64,000 bases of DNA. It comes from Tuctoria greenei. Taxonomy: Eukaryota; Streptophyta; Magnoliopsida; Poales; Poaceae. The stretch spans positions 16,616,001 to 16,680,000 of the forward strand of contig JAYESD010000001.1 in NCBI GenBank assembly GCA_036927565.1. The letters run 5' to 3'. The position numbers and the translations under genes were made by a program. Positions 33,728 through 45,821 of the stretch are shown here, one piece after another (position 1 is the stretch's first letter; each line of letters opens with the position of its first letter). Under the pieces are notes generated by a model. That model searched no databases. It was not told the origin of the DNA and was given only the letters and a program-made list of their open reading frames with translations.

Positions 33728-33829
33728 CACGTGAGTTGCACGTGTTTTCTCGCTTCGGATTGTCCGAACTTTTCTCACGTGATTCACACCTGTTCGGTAC
33801 TTAGGACTGTCCGAACTTTTACACACGTG
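33728..33829 (+). promoter_or_regulatory. Four CACGTG (G-box) motifs in the C1 U3 region
   Basis: CACGTG occurs at 33,728, 33,739, 33,776 and 33,824, upstream of the LTR TATA box. G-boxes are bound by plant bHLH and bZIP factors, including light and ABA regulators. Between them are repeats of tgtccgaactttt. Function is inferred from the motif only. Confidence 0.6.
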
Positions 33830-34743
33830 AGAGGCATGTGAGTCGGCACAGTCGATCTTTACAAATATTTTTTTGGGAGTAACGTTACCCTCGATAGTTT
33901 AGGACTTTCCAAACTTTCTCAATGCATATCGGAAGTAACACTTACTGCGCATAGTTTTCATATTGGGTTCAGTTGCTCCGTTTTGCCCTTTTTTAACTCG
34001 CAAAGTTTCAAACTTGCTTTTTTGGCTTATGGGAAGATTTGCTTAGTACTTTTGGACTAAGTTTTTGATGCGTTATGACTGGTATTATCTTGCAATGGTT
34101 TGCAATATGCTTATGTGAGGTGCTCACGTAAGGTGTTGTGTTTTTCAGACTAACGAGAGTCAAGTCGAGGACTTGGGCTCGCAAAGATTGACTGTTTGTT
34201 CATGTGCAGGTGTTACTTGAGGTCAAGACATGACTGGTGATGGGATCTATTGAACTAGTCTTACGGAGAAGATGAGGTTCAACAACCAAGTTCAGGAGGA
34301 ATTGTGGTTGAGTTGATCAGGAGGTCACGCATCATGTTTAGGTCAAGAGTAATGCATATGAAGGTATCATGAACGTTGTTGGAAAGTGTTTACACGTATG
34401 CAAGGGGTGAATGGACATGGCTACATTGTTCCAAGACGTGGTGAAGAGATGTGGATGTGAATATATGGCCGGAAAGGTCCAACCGGCTGGATTATGGACT
34501 CAGGTTGCGGTTGAGTCAGTTATGATTCAAATATGGAAAGATTTGAGTTGGTTTTGGTTAGAACTCGTGTTGGACACGAAGTAGAGTGGTTTTATGAATG
34601 TGGTATACATTTCTAAAGTGATTGGAAATCTTAAGATTGCTTATGTTTGTATATGGAAGAGTCTTAAGCAGTTATGGTAAGTTTGAGTTAGAGTCCAAAT
34701 AGGATTAGAGTCCTAGTTTAGATTGGGTTGGCCTTAGGGATGG

Positions 34744-34817
34744 TTATATAAGTAAGGGAGGCCAAAGATCATGGTAAGACAACTTTGGGCTGTTCCTCTT
34801 ATGTTTTGATCAATAAA
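34744..34817 (+). promoter_or_regulatory. C1 LTR TATA box and poly(A) signal
   Basis: TATATAAG near 34,745 is followed by AATAAA at 34,812-34,817. The second LTR has TATAAAAG and AATAAA at matching places (63,640 and 63,707). The R region would lie around this interval. Confidence 0.65.
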
Positions 34818-35355
34818 ATTCATAGTTTAGAGGAGGATCTATGTCTTGTTCATCTGACTTGTTTTCGTCAAGTCTTTCTCGTCGAGTTTCTAGTCAACAC
34901 GACATTGCCTCGATGTTTTGATCATACCTCGAGTTTTTTAATGATCCAATCGATGTGATTCTTTTTGTGTTATCCTCACAACTCAACTGTCTATCATCTT
35001 TGAAAGTTTGACAGTCATTGGATTTGTGGTTTCTGATCTACACGAGTGTTTTTGCGGTGTTGCAGATCTGATTTTTACTCGAATAGAATAGATTGACCCT
35101 TGTCCGTTCTTTTGATCATAACTTGAGATTTTCTCGACGGTTTTTTGTGATTCTTGTTGTCATGTCTATGTAACTTGATTGTCTATAATATCTACTACCT
35201 TTGTCATTGTTGAACACATTTAGATCGACTGCACAAATGGTTTCTTTATAAGATTGTTTTTCTACCGAGGGGTTTTTGTTGCTTCCGCTAAAAAAGTTCT
35301 AATCTACCATTCATCCCTCCTCTGGTAGTTTTCACGTGCTCTTCGATCCTACAAT

Positions 35356-35369
35356 TGGTATTAGAGCCA
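35356..35369 (+). other. C1 primer-binding site
   Basis: TGGTATTAGAGCCA lies two bases after the LTR end. It matches the initiator-methionine tRNA complement with one change (T for C at the seventh base). Confidence 0.85.
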
Positions 35370-35414
35370 CGGTGCTCTGATATTTTTTATTTGCACGTGT
35401 TTTGACTAATCGAC

Positions 35415-37020
35415 ATGGAGAAATACTCCACAAAACTTTGTGTGTTCGATGGTGTTCATTTTCGGGTTTGGAAGGCTCGTATGGAAGCATACATACAAGC
35501 GCAAGGCTTTGCTATATGGGAAAAGGCCTACAAGTCTTTTGACGTGCCACCATACGATCAAGTTACGTGTGCGAACATGAGGGATGTCGACAACAATAAC
35601 AAGTCTCGTAATTTGATCATACAAAGATTGAATCAAATCAACTTCGATCGTGTTGCACACCTTCGATCTGCATACGATGTGTGAAAAGCACATTGTGACT
35701 ATCACAAAGGATCCAAAACGACCGAGGAGGTAAGGCAAGATATGTTCTAGAAATAATATATGCGCTTTGAGATGCAACCAGGCGAGTCCATCGACGATTT
35801 ATTTGCTCGTTTTAATAAAATTCTCAACAACCTGTGTAGTGCCAATGTTAATTTTTCAGACGCTGAGAATGCTAGGCAATTGTTAATTGCATTAGACATG
35901 TCAATTTGGGAGATGAAAGTTACATCTATTCATAAATCCATTGCCACAAGTACACTTACTTTAAATGTGCTATATCCTAAGTTAAAAACTCATGAACTTG
36001 ACATAATATCATGAAAAACCCCAACAAGTCTCTTCCATTTGTTTCTCAACGTGACATGCTTAGTTCTAGCCAATCTTCATCATGTGGTACACTTGCTTTG
36101 CTGTCTTCTCTAACCCTTGAAGATATTGAAGAATTTCGAGAAGAGGAGTTGTCACTTCTCTCCACTCGGTTATTAAAACCATTGCAAAATGTGAGAACTA
36201 GAAGGAGATGAAGTGGTGGTTCTCAACGATGCTTTGAATGTTGTAAGACATGACATTTGTTACAGATTGCCCTAACCTTTCAGGTCCTTCTACCCATGAT
36301 GAAAAGCAAAATAAGTTCAATTCCTCTTCTGGCAACAACAATAAGAAAATGAATACTTTCACAAAACGCCAAGTGGTGGACCATATCCTCTCCGCTCTAC
36401 TAGACAACAACTTGAGCGATGTGGATTCCAGAAGTGATGAGGATGAATACAATTTGGCAAGTATGTACTTTATGGCGGGCAACTCAAGATAAAGTATGGA
36501 GGAAGCAGAACACAACAATGACGATGAAGAGTTATGTCCCACTTGCGAAGAAATGTGTGATGCTATTTCTTGTGCCACTGTTATACTTAAGAAAAAAGAC
36601 AAAAAACTTAGGGGCAATGCTATTAAAATTAAGGTTGTTAAGTCATTAGGAAGTGGTTCGATTCAAACGGTTCCTAAATAAAAAGAGTTGGTTTTTAAGT
36701 CTAGAGAAATGTTGTCTCATTCAGTTTCTAATAAACTTGTTGCTTACTCATCTAGACATGAACATAAAGTTACTTTTTATTGTACCTACTGTGGTAGAGA
36801 TGGTCACATCATAGGTTCTTTTTATATACTATCTAAACAACGGAGAAAAGGTAAGAATGATTGCTAGATCACATAACAACCGAGCAAAACTTGTTGCGCA
36901 TGCTGAACCGAATGCTAGGAACATGCAATCTGCCATAATGAGTCATAAATATGCAAAGTTTGCTCCCAAACCTACTGTTTTTCGTGCTACACATAACAAA
37001 CTTCATAAATCAGTAGTTGG
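35415..37020 (+). pseudogene. C1 gag, disrupted
   Basis: Starts at ATG 35,415 with the copia gag N-terminus (FDGVHFRVWKARMEAY). After stops at 35,682 and about 35,750 the frame continues with GESIDDLFARFNKILNNL. Frame changes follow near 36,010 and 36,250. The second falls inside a CCHC knuckle (CFEC at about 36,231, then TDC in the next frame). A second knuckle-like motif, CTYCGRDGH near 36,785, lacks its last Cys. The sequence stops at the E3 insertion at 37,025. It would have packaged element RNA. Confidence 0.78.
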
Positions 37021-37025
37021 GAACA

Positions 37026-39767
37026 TGTAACACCCTCGTTTTCATCCATCATGAATTGCATACAACCTTATACATGTTTAACCATAAGCAACATAAAAGG
37101 TACAAGATTAAAATAAATTTAGGACAAAACATCAATTTAAAACAATTAGTGTGCGGACTTGTCTGGCCATAACCCTGGACTAGTCTGGTGACCCTATTCT
37201 TCTTTAGGGAACTTAGTTTCCTTCAGAGCCCGGACTTGTCCGGCATAATGCACGGACTAGTCCGGTTTGGTCTCTGATGTTGTCCGGACTAGTCCGTGGT
37301 CCAAGTGGACTACTCCGTTCCTTGTTGAATTTTAGTCTGAAAAACCTTTTATTTCTCATCCCAGACTTGTCCGGCCTATTACCCCGGACTTGTCTGATTT
37401 TGTTTCCATTCCAGATCGGACTTGTCCGAAAATGTCTCTGTTCAATATCGGACTAGTCCGGCCTGCAGAAAACAACTCGAGTTTTGTTATTTCTCAATGA
37501 TTGGTTTTTGGGTAATTGCCTTAATTGGGCCCAAGAACTTCATTCCCAACCTCAGAGGAGCCCAAGTGGACCCCACCACGGCCCCTACATGTCCCCCACC
37601 AAATTCTAATTGGAATTCACCCCAAAACCCTAATTCTCCACTTCTATATAAACAACCCAACACCCCACATCTCTCCACCACAATTGAAAACCCTTGCTGC
37701 CACTTTTGCATTGTGCCGTCGTTAAGATCAAGTCCAGAAGCAAGGAGGAGGGGAGAAACACGAAGAAGGACCAATCAGGATCAATCTTCATTAATTCTTT
37801 GACAATTAATGTTCTTCATCACCAACCTTCATCAACTCATCTCCATCAAGCCCTAATCGCCAAGATTCAAGTCTCACGCCCAAGTCTTGATCATTGGATC
37901 TCTAAACGCGTGGTAAACCCTCTACATTCAAGTTTTAATACAAATTCAACCCCAATTCTCGAAAATCAGAAAAAGCCTAATTTTGCAGTCTCCGTAGTGC
38001 GGACTGGTCTGGTCCCTGACAGCGGACTAGTCCGGTGTCTGAATCAGTAGAATTCCTGAATTGAATCAAATTAATTCCAAATTGACTCGAATCAATTCCA
38101 AACCTATCCAAACTTGTTAGAAACAATTGTAACTTGTTAGTAATCACTATTAGCAACTCATTAACAAGTTTACCTCACAATTGCATTAATCATGAATATC
38201 ATGGCATATTGAGTACTATATGAGCATTATTTGATTGAATTGTGTGTTTTGCATGTTTGTCGCTCGAAATATAAGGAATTGTTGTAGAAAGTGCTTTCGG
38301 GGACCTCTAGTACCACAACTTCGAAGCTTTCAATCCAAACCAAGCTCAGGAGCAAAGCAAGTGTCATTGATCATTTTGATCCTATTTTTAAATGTTTTGT
38401 TTGCAAAACTGCATGCTTGCATCAAATTGATGGAAATCCAAAGATAGGAGTTTACTAGTCTTGTTTGACCATCCTTGTCGCTTGAAATACATTGTAGAGT
38501 GTCGGGAAGGGCTTTTTAACTTTTTGCTCTACTCTAATTATATGGGATGAGAAAACAACCAAATGACTTAATTATGAACTAATGGATGATGAGCATTGAT
38601 AAACATGATTAATTGGTAACATGGGACTTGGGAGATCTAAGCAAGCATGGTTTGTGGATTGGGTTGGACGAGCATGGTAGTTTGCTTGCCTTGGATCTAA
38701 GGACCGTTTCATGTGAGAATAAGCCAGAACAACAATGCCACCACGAGGCCAAGTACGGGTGCGGCTTAGCCAATTAATTAGGAGTATTACCAGCACTAAT
38801 TCAGATCATTTGGAGGAGCAGGGAATGGGAGTCGGTTGGATTTGCAATAGTGGCAGGACTGCCCTAGGACCCGAATGGTACAAGAGGGGGGCCTTGGCTG
38901 GATGTGCTTAGTTGGAGGCATCCCCACCAGTGAGATCTCAGTGAGTCCGAATATGCTGGTAGTCCCTTTGTAAAGGCTATTTTTTGATCTATTGGCCATA
39001 CACCTAAGGAAGTGTAACTGGCATAAGGGAGGTTTCTTTAGTCGCCGACGGGTAAAAAAATCACAAACTTGTGGGTAAAATGGTGCAACCTCTGCAGAGT
39101 GTTAAAAATTATCATGATAGTCGTGCTCCCGGTTAAGAGCACCTGGATGACCTACATGATTAGAGGAAACTTGGTATTTGGATGGAAAATCATTGTTGGA
39201 TGTTATATAATGGTAATTGGTGGTAATGAACTCGTTATTGGTAATTATTTGGGTTATGTTGGGATTAATTCACATAGACATCTTAGTATGCTTTTTACAT
39301 GTTTTAAATGTACTTTTCAGCAATTAGCCATTACTATTTATCAATTCCTTGTTTAAGCTACATGTCATACTCTCTCACACTTGCTGAGTATGACATGTAC
39401 TCACCCTTGCAATTCCTCCACCAACAATTTTAGGTAATGTTTGGGAGTATCATGAGGATAATGCGGAGTAATAGGTTGTGTGTTGCCGTCGACTTGCCTG
39501 TGGTATTGCTTGGAGCCGCGCTATCCCTTTTGCTTAGTTTGCTTTGTTGCTTAATTGGATTATTTTCATTGCAGTAGCATTACCATTAATGATCATTAGA
39601 TTTGTAAATTGAGAATTATTTGAATATAGTAATAAAAGTACTTATTTAATCATCTAGGTTGTGGTAATTATCTGTTTATCATTTGTGAATCACTTGTGTA
39701 TGTGTGTTAAACATCCTGAACACACATATGCATCACACTTGGTTCATTTTTGGAACCGGGTGTCACA
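37026..39767 (+). repeat. E3 5' LTR
   Basis: Starts TGTAACACCC and ends GTGTCACA just before the primer-binding site. It is related to the E4 LTRs but inverted relative to them. TATATAAA at 37,645 is the probable TATA box. A cluster of CGGACTAGTCCG-like palindromes lies in the U3 part. Bases 37,021-37,025 (gaaca) are the expected left target duplication. Confidence 0.9.
37157..37465. repeat. CGGAC(T/A)(A/T)GTCCG palindromes in the E3 LTR
   Basis: Perfect or near-perfect copies at 37,231, 37,253, 37,285, about 37,362, about 37,384, 37,417 and 37,449, with outliers near 38,000 and 38,027. Both central forms, CTAG and CTTG, occur. Confidence 0.85.
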
Positions 39768-39770
39768 AAT

Positions 39771-39784
39771 TGGTATCAGAGTCA
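39771..39784 (+). other. E3 primer-binding site
   Basis: TGGTATCAGAGTCA, three bases after the LTR end, matches the initiator-methionine tRNA complement with one difference. Confidence 0.88.
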
Positions 39785-40048
39785 TAGGTTGACCGTAGGA
39801 TGCCGCCTAGATAGAATGGACACTTTAGAGCACAAAGAAACACTCAGGAAGCATTGTGGTTTGTTTGATGTGCTGATTGCTATGTAATGTTGCTTGTATG
39901 CTTGTGTGATTAGTAGAGGATTGTCGGATGCTTTAGCGTTTGCCACATCCATATAGGCTAGTATAGGTAGTTGCCTAATTTCATATACCTTGATGCATAT
40001 AGTTGGGGACATTTTCTAAATTCTTCTATCTCTTGCTCTTTCCTTCGG

Positions 40049-40516
40049 ATGCCGAGGACCCGCAAACAAAGGGAAGCCAATGTGAATGAGGAGAACAATG
40101 GGGCACCTCAGAACAACAACAATGGACCTAGACTTAAGGCTGTCAACCTTCAGCAGCTATTGGCTATACAAAATCAGCTGATGCAGACCATGATGAAGAC
40201 TTTGGGATAACTGCAGGCCAATAATCAGAATCAGCCCCACATGCCTCCACAGCGGCCCCCACCGTCTCATAACAGGTTGGGAGAGTTTATGAGGACCAGG
40301 CTGAGATCCTATGATCCTATAGAAGCTGATGCTTGGCTGAGATCTGTGGAGAAGAAGCTCGTTATTGTCCAGTGCAATTACAGGGAGAAGGTTCTCTTTG
40401 CTTCCCATCAGCTAGTTGGAGCAACCGCGAATTGGTGGGACTCGCTATGCAACACCCATGAAAATCAAGAGAGGATCACTTGGGCTGAATTCAAGGGGAG
40501 TTTCCGTTCTAACTTT
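40049..40516 (+). pseudogene. E3 gag, N-terminal part
   Basis: Starts at ATG 40,049 and is closely similar to the E4 gag start (LQQLLAIQNQLMQTM). A TAA at 40,208 where E4 keeps Gln breaks the frame (CAA to TAA). It continues through GEFMRTR, then EADAWLRSVEKKL and WWDSLCNTHENQERITWAEF, to the E4 insertion point. The C-terminal continuation is at 50,606. Confidence 0.88.
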
Positions 40517-40521
40517 GTCCC

Positions 40522-43344
40522 TGTGACGCCCGGATCCGAAAATGAACCAAGCTAACGCATATGTGTGCCCAGGATGTTCAACACACATACACGAGTGCAT
40601 TCACAAAAGAGTATATAGAAAATTACCACAAGACAAGATTTATTAACCAAATTTTATTACACAATTCATAGTATCCTTGAATACAAACTCTAATGAATAT
40701 TAATGACAAGTTCAACTAATGCAGCGGAAATACTCTAATTAAGCAAAATAAACGGCTAGGAAGCATAAGCGATAGGGTATAGCGCAGCTCCAATCAACAC
40801 CACAGGCAAGCTGACGGTAGACACGGCATAGAACTCCGCATTATCGCCATTAAACTCCCAATCCTAACCTGCAACTGTTGGGGGGGATTGCAAGAGTTAG
40901 TACATGTCGTACTCATCAAGTGTGGAAAGTATGACATGTGGCTAATTCAAATGATGACAATAATAATGGTTGAGTGTTGAAAAGTACATTAAAACCGTTT
41001 GGAAAAGCAATGTATTACATGTATGTGAAGTAATCCCATCATAAACCATAATTAATAACATAGCACCAATCTATATTCCATATCCATCATCATATACCAA
41101 TATCCATATTCAATACCGGAATTCAATTCATAACCATCCATAACCATAATTCTAACCATAACTATTACCAAATAGCATCCCAATAACCATCTCAACATCA
41201 AATTCCCTCTAATCATGGAAGTTGTCCAGGTGCTCATAACCAGGAGCACGACTATCATGATAGTTTTGTTAGACTCTGCAAAGTTTGTACCACTTTACCC
41301 ACATGTTTGTGATTTCACCACCCATCGGCGACTAAAGAACCTCCCTTATGCCAATTACACTTCCTTTGGTGTATGGCCAAGAGATCACAAAATAGACTTT
41401 ACAAAGGAATTACTAGCCTATTTAGACCCCACTGAGGTTTCACCGGTGGTGATGTCTCCCACTGAGCACATCTTCAACCAAGGGCCCCCTCTTGAGCCAT
41501 TCGGATCCCAGGGTAGTCCCACCAATCATCAACAAACCCAATCTGACTACCCCTTCCCTGAGCATCCACAATGGTCCAAACAGCACTAGCAAAGCCCTAA
41601 TTAATCAGCTATGCCGCACCCATACTTGGCCTCGTGGTGGCACTGTAGTCCTGGCTTATTCTCGCATGAGCCGGTCCTTAGATCTAAAGCAAGCAAACCA
41701 CCATGACATCCAACCCATCCACATACCAGGCTTGCTTAGATCACCCATTACCAAATCATATTATCCAGTTCATGTTAATCATAATCTCATCCATGCATAA
41801 TTAAATTGAGTGGTATAGTTGGTTTCCCATCGCAGTTGATTAAGCGAAGCAAAAGGTAAAAAGCCCACACTGACTCTCTACCATAATTCCAGGTGACAAG
41901 GGTGGCTAAACAATTCTAGTAAACTTCCTACCATAGGATTTCCCATCAAATTGACACGGCATGCAGTTTTGCAAACAAAACATTTATTTTAAAATAGTAT
42001 CAATATGCTTCAAGGACACTTGCCTTGCTCTTGCTGTTGATTAGGGTCAAAGCCTTCAAACTCTTAGTGCTGGAGATCCTCCGCGGCACTCTCTAGTGCA
42101 GATCCGTCTAATCCACACAATAAACATACAAGATAAGAAACACAATCAAAGAGTGCACAAATATTACTCAATATGACATGACATGCATGATTAATGCAAA
42201 TGCAAGATAGAACTTGAATAGATTGCTTTTAATGATCATTAGCTAGTTCTAATAGCTCTTAACAAGTTTATACAGGTTTGGATGTGATTAGATCTCATTT
42301 TAGAATCAATTCAACACAATTTAACCAAGAAGATCGGACTAGTCCGCTAGGGCCGGACAAGTCCGCACTTCGCAGAACTAGCGAACTAGGGTTTTCTAGA
42401 TCGACGTAAATTTAGAGATTAGGGGTCAAATTCACGTAAGGAAAAGAGAATAGAAGGTATAGCAGGTGTTTAGAACTCCAATGAATCAAGAAACATGGAG
42501 GTAACACTCGGATCTTGATGATCTAGGGTTGGTGATGAACTTGGAGATGAATTGGTGATGAAGAACGAAAGCTTGGTGGATATCTCGATCCTTCTTCGTT
42601 TCCTCCTCTTCTTCTTGCTTGGGATATTCTCCTCCCTCCTTGGTGGTGGCTCACCACGAACTAGGGTTTGGGTGAGGTGGAAAAGTGGCAAATAGATGTC
42701 AAGCCAAGGGGTGAGGTTGTTTATATAGAGGTGGAGGCTAGGGTTATATGGATTTCAAGTTTGAGAGGAGTAGAGGACGGTTTATAGCCCCACATGGGCT
42801 CTAAAAGAGTTAGGCAAGACATCCCTAGGCCCACTTAACGTGAAACCCAAGAAACAAGTCGTAAAAGAAAAGATCAACTCGGAGTCGCAAAATATCGGAC
42901 AAGTCCGGAAAGGACCGGACTAGTTCGAAGTTGTCCAGAGAGAAAATTGGACAAGTCTGGCCTAAAATCGTACAAGTTCGACTTTAGTCAGAGAGGAAAT
43001 CGGACAAGTCCGCTGGAACACCAGACTAGTCCGGAAAAGTCCAAGGACTTAGCAAATTTTTAAGGATTCGTGGAATATCGGACAAGTCCGAAAGTTTCTA
43101 GAGGCAAAATCGGACTAGTCCACAGCAAAAACGGACAAGTCCATTTTTAGTGAGAGAGAAATCGGACTAGTCCTTAGTAAAATTAGACTAGTCCACACTT
43201 TCCTGCATTTTAAGTGCGGTTTTGTTCCAAATCAATTTTAAATGCTGCAAATCAATTTTAAACTCGTTCCTCTTGTTGTGGGTTAATGTTAAACATGTAT
43301 ACGAGTGTATGCAAGGCATGATGGATGAAAATGAGGGTGTTACA
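40522..43344 (-). repeat. E4 3' LTR
   Basis: On the - strand it starts TGTAACACCC at 43,344 and ends GGCGTCACA at 40,522. The TATA box is near 42,721 (ctatataaac on the - strand). A 124-codon ORF on the opposite strand (41,215-41,589) recurs in the other LTR, but its copies differ mainly by amino-acid changes, so I do not call it a gene. Confidence 0.94.
42334..43195. repeat. CGGAC(A/T)AGTCCG palindromes in the E4 3' LTR
   Basis: About a dozen copies, for example near 42,334, 42,353, 42,897, 42,917, 43,002, 43,023, 43,078 and 43,112. Many are degenerate by one or two bases. The same series occurs in the other LTR. Confidence 0.85.
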
Positions 43345-43362
43345 GAACCTACCACCCTTAAA
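43345..43362 (-). other. E4 polypurine tract
   Basis: On the - strand AAGGGTGGTAGGTTC directly precedes the LTR start. It is the usual plus-strand primer site. Confidence 0.8.
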
Positions 43363-44482
43363 ATGAATCTCGCCCTCGAGATTCGACACGGAAGAGAAGA
43401 GATAGGGAAATTCCTTCTTGAGATCATCCTCCAACTCCCACGTTGCTTCTTTTTCTGTGTGGTGCTTCCATTGAACTTTACACCATCTAATAACCTTGTT
43501 CCTTGTGAATCTCTCTTTGGTTTCCAAAATTTTGATCCAGACAAAATACTTGAGTTTCTCCTGTCTCATTCCAGAACAAAGGTGTCCTACACTTCCTTCC
43601 ATAAAGCGCTTCATATGGCGACATTTTCAAGCTTGCTTGGTAACTATTGTTGTCTGAAAATTCCGCGTATGGCAAGCTTTTGTCCCAACCTTTCCCATGC
43701 TTTAAAGCACAAGCTCTTAACATGTCCTCTAAAATTTGATTTGTCCTCTCGGTTTGTCCATCCGTTTGAGGGTGATATGCTGAACTAAAATTCAACCTCG
43801 TTCCCAAAGCTTCATGCAGTTTTTGCCAAAATCTGGAAGTGAATTGTGAACCTCTATCCAAGACTATCTTCTTAGGGACTCCATGTCGACACACAATATG
43901 ATCCATGTATATTTCGGCCAATCGTGCAGCTGTATATTTGGTCTTCACAGGGACAAAATGAGCTGACTTGGTTAAGCGATCCACAATTACCCAAATTGAG
44001 TCATACCCGGACTGAGTATGTGGTAACCCAACTATAAAGTCCATTTCGATTTCTTCCCACTTCCATTCTGGGATCTTCAATGGTTGCAATAATCCAACTG
44101 GCCTTTGATGTTCTGCCTTGACCCGTTGACACACATCACACAATGCTATATATTCAGCTATGTCCTTTTTCATGCTATCCCACCAATAGCAAGTCTTCAA
44201 GTTTTTGTACATCTTCGTACAACTAGGATGAATTGAGTATGGTGAGTCATGTGCCTCTTTCAATATCATCTCCCGAATATGCTTCACATTAGGCACAACA
44301 ATCCTCTTACCAAGCCATAGGGTACCATGTTCATCCTCATCAAATCTGAATTCTCTCCCCTCTTGGGTCCTTTCCTTGATTTCCTGAATTTCCTCATCCT
44401 TGGTCTGTGCCTCTCGAATTTCTTGCTCCAAGGTTGGGTTTAACTCCATCATCTCCATGTCATTTACAAATCCAAGGTTCAA
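43363..44482 (-). pseudogene. E4 integrase with chromodomain, internally deleted
   Basis: The zinc domain is intact (H-X4-H near HDSPYSIH, then CDVC). The core has MDFIVG, then VLDRGSQF, then QTERTNQ (D-D-E). After GRKCRTPLFW the sequence jumps at about 43,545, in another frame, into the chromodomain (VIRWCKVQWKHHT, EKEATWELEDDL). The GPY/F linker and several hundred base pairs are missing. The chromodomain frame runs on through the polypurine tract into the LTR, as in related elements. Confidence 0.9.
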
Positions 44483-44495
44483 CAGTACAAACTCC

Positions 44496-45818
44496 TTACA
44501 TAACTCGGATGGTAAGTCTCGAACTGTGAGTTGATGACTTACTCCCTTTTCTACTCAAAGCATCGGCTAGTACATTGGCTTTTCCCGGGTGGTAGTTGAT
44601 TCCCAAATTATAATCTTTGATGAGCTCCAACCATCCCTGTTGCCTCAAATTCAGATTTGTTTGTGTGAAAATATACTTCAAACTCTTATGATCCGTATAA
44701 ATTTCACACCTATGTCCAAGGATATAGTGTCTCCAAATCTTCAATGCATGTATCACGGCTGCGAGTTCCAAATCATGCGTTGGGTAATTCTGCTCATGTT
44801 TCTTCAATTGTCTCAATGCATAGGCTACTACTTGACCTTCTTGCATAAGCACACATCCCAGCCCTTGTCTTGATGCGTCACAATAAATATCGAAATTCTT
44901 GCTTACATCCGGCAATATCAAAACTGGGGCTGTTGTCAACCTCTTCCTTAACTTCTCAAAACTGTTTTGACAAGCTTAAGTCCATTGGAAATCCTTTCCC
45001 TTCATTAGCAACTCCGTCATTGGCTTGGCTATCTTGGAAAAGTCCTTGATGAACCGACAGTAATATCCAGCCATTCCAAGAAAACTCCTTACTTCCTTTA
45101 CATTTTGCGGTGGTTCCCACTTCAACACGTCTCTCACTTTTCCGGGGTCAACCGATACTCCTCCTCCTAAAATTATATGACCCAAAAACGACACCTCTTT
45201 CAACCAAAACTGACACTTGTTGAACTTGGCATACAATTGATGCTCCCTCAATTTATGCAATGTAAGCCTCAAGTGTTCCTCATGTTCCTTCTCATCCTTC
45301 GAGTAGATCATAATGTCATCAATAAATACCACGACGAACTTATCCAAGTACTCCATGAAGACCTTATTCATGAGGTACATAAAGTAGGCAGACACATTTG
45401 TCAAACCAAAAGACATCACGGTGTACTCATAAGATCCATATCGCGTTCTAAAAGCTGTCTTAGGTATGTCCGATGGTCTAATCTTCATTTGAAAATATCC
45501 TGACCTCAAATCAATCTTAGAGAAGATACAAGCACCCTTCATCTGATCAAACAAGTCTTCTATGCGTGGCAAGGAGTACTTGTTCTTGATTGTCACCTCG
45601 TTGAGAGCTCGGTAATCTACACACATCCTTTGTGTTCCATCCTTCTTGTCCACAAATAGAACGGGCGCTCCCCATGGTGAAGAACTAGGGCGAATAAAAC
45701 CTTTCTCTAGTTGCTCATGAATTTGCTTCTTGAGCTCCGCTAGTTCCATAGGAGGCATCCTATACGACCTCTTAGCTATAGGTGCAGTTCCAGGTATTAA
45801 ATCAATAACAAACTCAAT
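44496..45818 (-). pseudogene. E4 reverse transcriptase and RNase H
   Basis: RT is open for 260 residues (45,758-44,976) with FVDKKDGTQRMCVDYR, SFGLTN and the catalytic FIDD (Asp codons 45,315-45,320), all intact. A stop near 44,975 separates RNase H, which is open at 44,939-44,496 with DASRQGLG, ELAAV and TDHKSLKY. The linker to integrase breaks after DALSRK. Confidence 0.92.
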
Positions 45819-45821
45819 GTC

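Larger units (their letters stand above)
33640..35353 (+). repeat. C1 5' LTR
   Basis: The right end is fixed by the primer-binding site (LTR ends CCTACA at 35,353). Positions from about 33,983 onward are repeated at 62,880-64,000. The left limit is uncertain by about 150 bp because the second copy is cut there. The stretch 33,462-33,640 before it shows nothing recognisable. A TATA box and an AATAAA signal are conserved in both copies. Confidence 0.72.
33640..37025 (+). mobile_element. C1: Ty1/copia element, 5' part
   Basis: LTR, primer-binding site and gag remnant of a copia element resembling the SIRE group, interrupted at 37,025 by E3. Its likely 3' LTR is the related sequence at 62,880-64,000. 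In a 236-bp sample the two LTRs differ by about 15%, mostly transitions, so C1 would be the oldest member of the nest. Pol is absent, presumably lost with the deletion at about 59,088. Confidence 0.75.

Noticed and set aside
37157..37465. Regularly spaced palindromes as a CRISPR array
   Set aside because: Units are short and degenerate and spacing is irregular. They lie in LTRs of a plant element, and CRISPR arrays are not found in plant nuclear DNA.
39771..39784. tRNA-like matches at the primer-binding sites
   Set aside because: Only 10-14 bases match the tRNA end; no tRNA fold is present.
41215..41589. A 124-codon ORF found in both E4 LTRs (also 48,480-48,854)
   Set aside because: Both copies come from one parent LTR, so sharing is not evidence. 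Many of their differences change the amino acid, which argues against constraint. It lies antisense to the element.
40522..43344. The inverted LTR pair as one foldback transposon
   Set aside because: The GTCCC duplication and the full E4 gene set show an independent retrotransposon insertion into E3.
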